Origin: Triparma columacea
Lineage: Eukaryota; Sar; Bolidophyceae; Parmales; Triparmaceae
Length of the DNA stretch: 22,249 nucleotides
Direction of reading: 5' to 3'
Assembly (NCBI GenBank): GCA_030267965.1
Contig: BRYA01000781.1
Span: 1-22,249, forward strand
Shown here: one piece after another, positions 7,901 through 15,285 of the stretch
Position numbering within the stretch: the stretch's first letter is position 1
Layout: the number at the start of each line of letters is the position of its first letter
Program-made: the position numbers and the translations under genes
The notes under the pieces: generated by a model
The model's input: only the letters and a program-made list of their open reading frames with translations
What the model was told of the DNA's origin: nothing
Databases searched by the model: none

Positions 7901-10900
7901 AAACAAGTTGGACGCGACGGAGAAGGAAATCCAACATGTTAATGAAAACCATGCTGCCCAGATGGACGCTTTAAAGGAGAGGTGAGCACAGACGAGAGCA
8001 AAGCCCGATAATTCTTATCACTAATACAGCTCGTCGCCGTAGGAACGCTTCGCTCAAGGTCGCACTTGAAGTTGCAAAGAGTACTGGGGAAGAGAAGAAG
8101 AGCGAAGATATCAGGAACTTGATGAAATCCCTCGAGGAGAACCAAACTGAGCTATTTACCAAGTGGCAGAGTGAGACTTCGGAGCTCAAGGGCCAACTGG
8201 ATAAGGCGCGAGCAAACGAGAAGACGACAAAGGAGAAGATAAGACGGGCGAGTTTGAGTGTTGAGAAGGTGAGAATGAACAGAACGTTTTGTTTTGGGAA
8301 GGGAGAGCGAGCGGAAATGAACTTAACTTACCTTTCGCTTCGCTCGTCGCAGGTTAAGGAGAAAACCAACAAGAAGAAGGGCAAAGCTAGGAAATTCTTC
8401 GACGGCCTGTGGAGCAGGCACAAGCACGGAGACATTGTCGCACAGGATATGGCCGCCCCACCACCAGCCGCGCAATCCGTCGAGGCGGTCGAACCGCACA
8501 AGAAGAAGCGCCTCTCCTCGCTTGTTGCGCAGCGTGACTCCGTAATCCTCTCCCAAGACCCCACCAGGGTCAGGGTTGCCTCTTCGTCCAAAGCCATCAT
8601 GTCTGAAATGGTGCGGACAGAGAAGATGCAGGCGGAGGAGTGGAAGGAATTGCAAGTGAGACAGGAGCGGCTGACGGTGACCCTACAGAAGGCTCAGGAC
8701 GATTTTGTGCACAAGCAGGTCCTCGAGACTATGCAAGACCTCGAAGCTACACAGCAAAAATTATACACGGAGTGGGAGAAAAAGAATAAGGACCTCCAAG
8801 CGCAGCTTGACGGTGAGATTGGGCTTTAGAATGGAAGAGCCAACGGTAGATGTTTAGCCCTAACACAACCCGTTCCGCTGCTCGCTTCGCTCGTCGCAGA
8901 GGCCCGGGCGAGGGAGGCTGGAGTGATTGTCGATGCCAAGGGGAAGGACGAAGAACTGTTGAGGATGAGGAATGAATTAGAAGAGGAAAGGAGAAAGAGG
9001 GGTGCCGGCGAGGAGAGGATGAGGAGAGAATTGGAGGAGGAGAGGAGGAAGAGGGGTGCTGGAGAGGAGAAGGCGGAGGAGATGATGAGGTCGATAGAGG
9101 AGAACGAGAGGAAGCAGAAAGAAGCTCTTGAGAGTATGGAGAGCAGAAACAGGGCGTTGCAGATGCAGCTCGACGAAGCAGTGCATAGAGGAGAGGAAAA
9201 GACTGGAGAGATGGTGCGGAAGGAAATGAGGGAGGTGGAGGAGATGCAGCAGCGGCTATGGAAGGGATGGGAATCGGAGAACGTCAGCCTAAGGAGGCAA
9301 CTTGCGGAAAGCGCCCAAAGGGAAGTCGAGCAGAGAAACGCGGCAATTGAACAGAGTCAGGTTGCGGCGTATTCTAGTAAGACACCAATCGAAAATCATG
9401 CGCAGAGTGAGACTGCGGCATATTCTTCGAAAGCCACTGCACCTTCGTTCGACGATAGTGAAAAAACGACAAGAAGGTAAGGACTGGGCAAAATCAAGGC
9501 AACTGATTTTATCCGCTCACGCACCAATTCTGCGACTCGCTTCGCTTGTCGCTCGCCGCAGCACCACCATCGAGAGAGGGGAGATTCACTCGGACATTGT
9601 TCGCAGGCACTTAAATTCCACCCACTCAGACTCGGGGGAATATGAGGTCGTACATTTGGGCGAGGATAAAGAAAGCGACGAAGAGGGAGTTGTTCCTATG
9701 AGGCACAGGCAGGAGAGCACGCAAATTATCGCTGTGATGAAGGAGACAGAAAAAGATCAGCTGCAGGAGGTGAGAATTTACAGAAATCTTGGACCAGCCC
9801 AGCGACGACAGTGTTGTGAGCGTCGAGGGATTCCCCGCTTAATATTTACGCTCAGAAATGTGACTCCGCAATTACTCCATCGTTACACTTCTAACCGAAC
9901 GACGCTCCTCGCAGTGGAGACAGCTCCAAAACGCCTCCGACAGCTTGGAGCAGGAAATGAGAAGCGCTCAGAAGGAGGTTGAGAGGGCCGAGATCGTACG
10001 GAACATGGCAGAGCTCGAGAGTCACCAGCAAAATGTGTACAGGGAGTGGGAAGAGGTGAATGCCGGGCTGAGGAAGGAGCTTGAGATGGCAAAGAAGAGG
10101 GAGGTGGAGGCTCACGAGAGGGAAGTTGAGGCTCAAAGGAGGGAGGTGGAGGCTCAGAAGAGGGAGGCTGAGGCTCGGGAGGAAGCCATGAGGAACCTCC
10201 GAGGATCGGCCGATATTCATGATGAGGTGCAGCAGCAACGGCAGACTATTGATGAGATGAACTTACAGCTCAAACTCCTCAACAGAAGCTTGGAGATTGC
10301 CAAGAAACAGAATGACTTCGTTATGAGCCAGCAGCTCGTTGCGAGCATGAACAGGATTCAAGGTGGATTGGAACGGATGGAGGGGAGGGTCAGTTCACAA
10401 CCGTCGTGGCAGTCCCAACAAGAGGTCAATATCAAGTCCCCTGGAGCAATCAGTCAGGCCTCTTCCCAACCCTTATCTCCGGAGAAATGGGACCGCAGCG
10501 CTGATGATAAGGGGGACGGCCTCAAGCTGCACCACTTCGAGTCTCCCCTTCACCTTCGAACTAAGCTCAAGAGCCTCTTCACCAGGGGGTACAAGCAACA
10601 CAAAGAGCAGCAACAGGGTGCCAAGCACATCCACCATCACCACCACCACCACCACCACGAGGACGACGACGATGTAGAGTCGGTGCTGTCTGAGAGATCA
10701 GAAGAGGAGGACGCCCGATCAACTGAGGAGGAGAAGGTGAGACCGGACGAGAGGAGTGAAGCGGCAAGTTTGACGAAGCGGCAAGTTTGGCGATAAGAAA
10801 CCTCTCGTATTCTCACAAACTATCCCAACTCCTTTCGCGACTCCCTTCGCTCGGCTTAGTTCAAGGAGCTAAACAAGAAGCTCGATGGCCTCAACGCCCA

Positions 10901-13396
10901 GCTTAAAGTTTTGGAGACGAAGAGGACCGAGAGTATGGGAGCCTTCACAGAGGTCGGGTCGGAGCTGTCAAAGGAGCTGAACGAACAAAAGGTAATCAGG
11001 AGAATCGCCAAGGCTCGGGGGGAGAGCGTCGAGGAGAGGAGCAGCAGGTGCAAGGAGGCGAAGGACGTCGTAAGCCGCATGCAGAGCTTCAACAAGGAGA
11101 AGGAGGACGTTGAAAAACACTTTGAGGACAGCAAGAAGGGGCTCGTGTGGGAGATTAGGAAGCTTAAGAATGTACTATTTGGATGGGGGGGGAAGGGGGG
11201 GAAGGTTGACCGCCCGGCCTTGGAGATCCAAGTCAGTGAAGAGGAAGACAGGATAGACGTGGGGGAAAGCTACCTTGAGGACGCGGTAGGGGGGCAGCCG
11301 TACGAATTGGAGGGGGGGGGAAGGGGGGCAGGGAGGGGACAGGTGTACAAACAGGCGTGGTACCCGAGCGGGAGGGGGAGGGGGGAGGAGAGACAAGAGG
11401 AGATTGATAGGTTGAGGATGCTGCAGGTTGAGAAGAGGAACGAGCAGTGGGAAAAGCTCAAGTCTTTGTCACCAAAGCACAGGTGAGCGAGGGGAGAAGC
11501 GAGGGGGGTAGAAATGGTTGCGTGTGAAGCTATAGTGGTGCTAACCCCCCCCCCGCTTGTCTTAGGAACGAGCGCAACTACAACCCCTGGAACGTGCCAC
11601 AACAGCCTCCGCCACCTCCTCTCCCTTCACCTTCTCAGCCGCCGTCACTGTCGTATTTGAGTCCCCAACCGTCCCCGACTCGGGGCAGGGATTACAGAGC
11701 CTCTAGGTCGCTCTCTCCAGGTGTCGTCGGAAGTCGTAACAGGAGTGGAGGGTACAGCTACAAGAACCCGTACGACGTCGCGACAGGTTCTCCCGTCGGG
11801 GTCGGTTCAACTCAACAGCAGAGAAGACCTCGGCCTTCTCCCAAGTCCCTCAACCCTAACCAGAAGAGGAACAGGGATATTCTGGACGCAGTCATGGCGC
11901 CGATCGTCAAGCACTGCGAGGAGAACAGGGGTATAAACATGGGCATGAGCGCCGAGCTCGTGTCCCTCCTCAAGGTTAAGGGTAGGCACTGGTCGGGGAG
12001 GACGGCTAGCATCTCTGACTTGATTGCGATCAACGCTGAGGTCGGCGCGAGCAGGAGGATCCCGGACCCTCCAGGTAAGGTCAGAGTGATCAAGGCCATA
12101 GACGCGGTATTGTCGACGGAGAGGGTAGAGAGCATGAGGAGAGGTAGAGGATGGAAGGGGGAGAGGACGAGGAGCCCGGTGAGGGCGGCGGGGGTTAGGG
12201 GCACAAAGGTCACAGAGACCTACAAAGGAAACGGCCACACGGGCAGTGATAGGGACGCACTGATTAGCACTTCAAGGATGGATTTGATAAGGTCCGCAGA
12301 CACACTCTCGATCAGCCCCTCCAGGTCCTCCCCGGCTGGTGGTGGTAGGGGTGGTGGTTTTGTATTCGGCGAATCTCAAAGTTCACCCGACTGCCACACT
12401 TCCTTAAGCATCCACACACCCACAGCAGGGGTTACCCAGAACTCACGTTCACACCGTAGCGACGTAGGGTACGCTCAGATCCACGGTGGTTTAAGTGCCG
12501 ACGAGGCGCTGACGGTTAGGATGGAGGGGTGCGGACCTTTGTCGTTGGAACAACAGCAGGAACCACCGAGGGATAACCCAGGGCTGAGGAAGGGGGTTAG
12601 CCATGAGGACATGCTAATGTCTGGTAACCTAGCTAGGAGCGCTCAGAGGGTCACGTTCTCGCCGAAACTCGAGAGACATAGAAGCGACGATACACAACAA
12701 CATTTGGACGTTGGGAGCTTGGCGGGGAGCTTGGACTTTGAGGATGTACTTGGGGGAGGTATTAGAGAGGAACTAGTAGCGAGCGCTAAGTCGGGTTTAG
12801 ACGTGAGGAGGGAAAGGAGGAGGAAGGCAGGGGTCGTAAGGAAGGATGAACCTTCGGTTGATAAGGTAGACAGGAACCACGAGCTCAGCAAGGAGGTGAC
12901 TGTGAGCTACAAGATGCACCTCGAGGAGGAGGTTAAAGCACCCTCTCTTCGGGGCGCAGACGTTCCCGTTTTAAAGCCACAGTCACGCTCCCCTAAGTCC
13001 GGCCCTATCAGCCACCATGCTGAGCTACCGACTATGAACTGGGAGTCGAAGTTCACCAGGGAGGCTGTGGTAGAGGGGGTTACGGAGAGGGACTGGATGG
13101 GGGCGCTACATAGGGACAGGACGGTTAGCCAGGCTGCTATTGCCAAGGCCGTGCCTGAGGATGTTAGGGGTGAGTTCAGTAGAAGTAAGGGGGAGAGGGA
13201 GGTGGCTTTGGAGGTTAGGAGGGAGAGGAGCGTGGCTAGGAAGGCTGAGTTTGAAAAGGCTGAGAGGATTAGGAAAAGGGAGGAGAGGGAAATGGAGAAG
13301 AAACTCAGGGAAAGCAGGGAGAGACTTAGGACCAAGACGGGGGAATTTGTTAAAGGGGTAGGGACGGGGAAAGGGAAAGCGGGGGGGTGGAGGTAG
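4994..13396 (+). CDS. Giant proline-rich / coiled-coil protein, not identified
   Basis: Proposed exons: 4994-5447, 5621-6296, 6440-6622, 6706-6825, 6916-7101, 7210-7519, 7627-7782, 7866-7981, 8043-8268, 8353-8812, 8900-9476, 9562-9769, 9915-10736, 10860-11482, 11566-13396. Every junction keeps frame, giving about 2,315 residues. I do not recognise the whole protein. Residues 33-60 (GKLGVPFRVLERKL, then GVPDP) resemble the GVP segment of the WASH-complex subunit WASHC3/CCDC53 (DUF2360). Residues 75-375 are proline-rich, with 12-residue repeats and PPxMF motifs. From about residue 590 to 1500 it is mostly Glu/Lys/Arg coiled coil with a recurring Gln/Trp repeat (QQ-x-x-Y-x-E-W-E-x-x-N-x-x-L). 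Residues about 1700-2315 are basic and low-complexity around a small globular-looking part (RNRDILDAVMAPIVKHCEEN). A cytoskeletal scaffold role is an inference only. An alternative acceptor at 5683 shortens exon 2 by 63 nt in frame. Confidence 0.8.
5733..6003 (+). repeat. Coding tandem repeats in the proline-rich region
   Basis: A 36-bp unit repeats about three times from about 5740 to 5850, encoding a 12-residue unit of the form PPxVARPPSAPR. A second short repeat at about 5937-6003 encodes GSLPPRGSLPPTGS. Both lie in exon 2 of the giant coiled-coil gene. Polyproline of this kind commonly binds SH3, WW or profilin-type partners; that role is inferred. Confidence 0.75.
7403..10095 (+). repeat. 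Dispersed Gln/Trp-centred coiled-coil repeat, about eight copies
   Basis: Within the giant protein a unit of about 30 residues recurs, with the loose pattern M-x-x-L-E-x-x-Q-Q-x-x-Y-x-E-W-E-x-x-N-x-x-L-x-x-x-L. Copies start near 7403, 7642, 8122, 8610, 8719, 9081, 9216 and 9992 and lie in different exons (6, 7, 9, 10, 11 and 13). Clear examples are KYKEWESTNEELRAKL, LYTEWEKKNKDLQAQL, LWKGWESENVSLRRQL and VYREWEEVNAGLRKEL. A weak last copy is EQWEKLKSL near 11441. Some copies lack the Trp (for example the one near 9081). Confidence 0.75.
8970..9072 (+). repeat. Tandem ELEEERRKRGAGEE coding repeat
   Basis: Two adjacent copies of ELEEERRKRGAGEE occur in exon 11 of the giant gene, separated by RMRR. 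This is a recent-looking internal duplication of about 51 bp inside a highly charged alpha-helical segment. Confidence 0.8.
10099..10179 (+). repeat. REVEAxxR octad repeat
   Basis: Four consecutive eight-residue units (REVEAHE, REVEAQR, REVEAQK, REAEARE) are encoded here in exon 13. A strict eight-residue period is unusual for a canonical heptad coiled coil; a single alpha-helix with i/i+4 salt bridges is an alternative. Confidence 0.7.
10632..10673 (+). repeat. Polyhistidine tract followed by acidic run
   Basis: Within exon 13 of the giant gene, codons CAC/CAT encode nine consecutive histidines, directly followed by Glu and four Asp. It sits in a low-complexity linker after a basic segment (KLKSLFTRGYKQ) and before a Glu/Ser-rich exon end. 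Confidence 0.9.
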
Positions 13397-13690
13397 GGGG
13401 TGGATGTAAGGGGGTTTTGTTTGTTACAGAGGATTTTCATATTCTTTGTTTATGCATGGTGTCTTCTGACTTCACCAGTTTGTTTATCACTGGGTGTTAG
13501 ACTTGGTAAAATGGCAAAACAAAAAACGGTGATGGTTGCATCACCATAATTCCAAGGCAATGAAGTCACATTCTCTTGGGTTGGGCCTTCTCTCCTTGTT
13601 TGGGTGGAGAGCCCTGGAAATAAATCATCTCACAATATAATCTCCATCTTTAAGGCATCTTCGCCCTATTTCTCAAGCCCTATTAAGTTG

Positions 13691-13730
13691 GATCCTGTTT
13701 GATCTCGTTTGATCACGTTTGATCTTTGTT
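13691..13730. repeat. Ten-base-pair phased repeat, GATCnnGTTT
   Basis: Three consecutive exact copies of GATCnnGTTT start at 13691, 13701 and 13711, followed by a degenerate fourth (GATCTTTGTT) at 13721. The period is exactly ten bases, close to one helical turn, and the array is about 175-215 bp upstream of the locus 4 start codon. A protein-binding array is possible but not shown. Confidence 0.8.
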
Positions 13731-13810
13731 AGGTCTTCTTTCTCTTTTTTTCTTTCCTTCCCTCTCAGCTTCCGTTCATTTTCCTTCATTCTTTTGGTCG
13801 CATTTCGTGC

Positions 13811-13850
13811 ATATAGTTATATATCGTTATATATAGTTATATATCGTTAT
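13811..13850. repeat. Perfect 20-bp AT-rich tandem duplication
   Basis: ATATAGTTATATATCGTTAT occurs at 13811-13830 and again at 13831-13850 without a mismatch. Each copy is itself built of two near-identical decamers (ATATAGTTAT and ATATCGTTAT), so four ten-base units are in phase. Confidence 0.9.
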
Positions 13851-13851
13851 A

Positions 13852-13876
13852 ATAGTGTGTTAATACACTATATATA
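13852..13876 (+). promoter_or_regulatory. Inverted repeat and TATA-like element upstream of locus 4
   Basis: ATAGTGT (13852-13858) and ACACTAT (13865-13871) form a 7-bp perfect inverted repeat with a six-base spacer. It runs into TATATATA (13869-13876), which is 29-36 bp upstream of the ATG at 13905. This could be a core promoter with an adjacent dyad site; no transcript start is known. Confidence 0.4.
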
Positions 13877-13904
13877 CACCTACATACTCCGTATATATAA
13901 CAAA

Positions 13905-14468
13905 ATGTTCTCATCGAAGAATCCATCTTCTTCCTCTCCCTCCTCTCCATCCTCATCCTCCTCTCCCTCCTCCCCACCTTCGTTTGTAAGCATCATAACT
14001 CCAAAGTCAGTTTGTAACGTAACTTATCTCCTCATGCTAATCAATCAACACTTCTTAGCTAATAATACCAACAACAATGAGAAGAAGAACAACAACAAGA
14101 AGAAGCAGTCAGACAACAACAACAACAACACACAAGTACTGGTTAAAAAGGTGACTTTCCACGACTATAGCAGAATCGCACAAATTGGGAAACAACAAGG
14201 ATCTGATAACCCTCATGTTATTCTCACTACAACCCCAAGTACCAACACAAACAATGACAACAAAAGAGGAGGACTTCAACACAATGATGAGACTTGGTTA
14301 AGAACTATAACAAGACCCATAACAAGAAATGGAGAGGTTGCAGATACAACGACAGATATCACAGGAGGTATAACAAGTGGTATAATTGTAGCAATACCCG
14401 TGGAACAAACAGTCAAGGGGATACAAGGATGCTTAACAGGGTGGAATAGAAGACTCTTGAGAATGGAG
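13905..14468 (+). CDS. Locus 4, candidate first exon: Ser/Asn/Lys/Thr-rich, unidentified
   Basis: An open frame starts at the first ATG after the TATA-like element and runs to a stop at 14502-14504. GTGAGG at 14469 is a possible donor, giving 188 codons. The protein starts MFSSKNPSSSSP, then poly-Ser/Pro, poly-Asn/Lys and Asn/Thr tracts from AAC-type triplet repeats. A more complex end follows (KKVTFHDYSRIA, TWLRTITRPITRNG, GIIVAIPVEQTVKGIQG). I recognise no domain. Codon use and AT content differ strongly from the genes on either side. It may be the first exon of the gene ending at 15094, a separate small gene, or decaying sequence. Confidence 0.4.
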
Positions 14469-14496
14469 GTGAGGTTGAAGGTGGGGTGGGAGGAAG

Positions 14497-14596
14497 GAGA
14501 TTAGTTATGATGTATTAGATTGGAGTAGTATCGAGCTATTGAGGAACGAGATTGATTTACTTGAGGACGAGATAAACAACGAGAGAAAACCAATAA
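14497..14596 (+). other. Locus 4, candidate middle exon with coding character
   Basis: This stretch is open in a different frame from its neighbours and reads EISYDVLDWSSIELLRNEID, then LLEDEINNERKPII and a stop. It looks coding: amphipathic, acidic, with no low complexity. It could be joined in frame to the preceding exon by a very short 28-nt intron (14469-14496, GTGAGG...GAAG). A frameshift in the G-rich run at 14480-14491 is the alternative. The exit is the problem: no GT dinucleotide occurs between 14529 and 14682, so no standard donor connects it to the exon at 14708. Confidence 0.4.
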
Positions 14597-14600
14597 TTTG

Positions 14601-14644
14601 ACAATAACGACAACAATAACGACAACAATAACGACAACAATAAC
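14601..14644. repeat. Twelve-base microsatellite ACAATAACGACA
   Basis: Three perfect 12-bp copies at 14601-14612, 14613-14624 and 14625-14636, then a partial copy to 14644. It lies between the candidate middle exon and the last exon of locus 4. All three forward frames through it contain either TAA or runs of Asn/Thr-type codons, so it is probably not coding. Confidence 0.9.
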
Positions 14645-14707
14645 TCCACAACTAAATAACAAACACCCCCACCCACCCCCTTCGTTTCCCTCTCTCTCCT
14701 CTTTTAG

Positions 14708-15094
14708 TCAAAATTAGTGCAGCTCCGTACCCTATCCGCCTACATCTCAACTCTGGGTGGTGGTTATTTCTGTTGTCGCTACCTCCACCATTCCGACTAC
14801 CTTGCTAAACTCGGTAAAATAATCATGGACCAAATAGGAGACGAGGGTGAGGGTATGAGAGTACGGGTTAACGAAGCTTATGGGAATATATATAAAGGGG
14901 ATTTTAAGAATGCGGAGGGTATATTAATAGAGGTTGATATATGGGCGAAAGGGAAAGGGGATATGGAATTAAGGGATATCGTGAAGGCGGCGAGGAAATT
15001 TTTAGGGGATGTTAAGAGGGTGGGGGAAAAAGGTGGAAGAGGGGGGACGGAGGACGAGTTTTATAGGATTCGAATGGTGGTTAGAGAGGAGTAA
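14708..15094 (+). CDS. Locus 4, candidate last exon with a conserved-looking block
   Basis: The pyrimidine tract ending TTTTAG (14702-14707) is a good acceptor; the frame then reads SKLVQLRTLSAYISTLGGGY, FCCRYLHHSDYLAKLGKII and further to a stop at 15092-15094 (128 residues). The block LRTLSAYISTLGGGYF followed by a helical NEAYGNIYKGDFKNAE segment looks like a small conserved eukaryotic helical-repeat family that I cannot name with confidence. There is no ATG before residue 39, and TAG stands immediately upstream in frame, so an upstream exon is needed. Glycine-rich charged residues end the protein. The gene is convergent with the S33 peptidase gene, 172 bp away. It may be a real gene with an unusual splice or a pseudogene. 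Confidence 0.55.
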   Translation, partial: SKLVQLRTLSAYISTLGGGYFCCRYLHHSDYLAKLGKIIMDQIGDEGEGMRVRVNEAYGNIYKGDFKNAEGILIEVDIWAKGKGDMELRDIVKAARKFLGDVKRVGEKGGRGGTEDEFYRIRMVVREE

Positions 15095-15266
15095 GAATAG
15101 GGGTGCATTGTTGGGCGAGTAAATTAAGGAGTTATTTGTCGTGAAGCATTTGGTTTTATTGTCTCACACTCTAACCCCCTCTTCGTACTCATCAGACTCC
15201 TTTGCGGTTTCTGTAAAAAATGTTCGTCTCTAATCCTTCGCAAGCTCCCTGAAAAAATGCTCGTCT
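15095..15266. other. Convergent spacer with 3' ends of two genes
   Basis: This 172-bp spacer separates the stop of locus 4 from the stop of the minus-strand S33 peptidase. Its right part is occupied by a duplication of the 3' end of the S33 gene, listed separately. No other feature is visible. Confidence 0.5.
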
Positions 15267-15285
15267 CTAATCCTTTGCCAACTCA
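15211..15285 (-). repeat. 37-bp imperfect tandem duplication covering the S33 stop codon
   Basis: Read on the minus strand, GAGTTGGCAAAGGATTAG (codons ELAKD-stop) is followed 37 bp later by GAGCTTGCGAAGGATTAG, which would also encode ELAKD-stop. GAGACGA and a run of six T follow both copies. The second copy lies past the real stop codon in the 3' untranslated region. Confidence 0.85.

Larger units (their letters stand above)
13397..13904. other. AT-rich intergenic region between the giant gene and locus 4
   Basis: About 500 bp without a convincing gene. It holds the 3' end of the giant gene and then the upstream region of locus 4. The composition changes sharply from GC-rich to AT-rich. It contains two phased repeats and a TATA-like element, listed separately. 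The first ATG of locus 4 is at 13905. Confidence 0.6.

Noticed and set aside
13719..13904. Upstream extension of locus 4 from 13719 (hydrophobic Phe/Ser/Tyr-rich residues)
   Set aside because: It does not begin with a credible ATG context and reads through the 10- and 20-bp repeats and the TATA-like element; the apparent membrane segment is a product of T-rich DNA.
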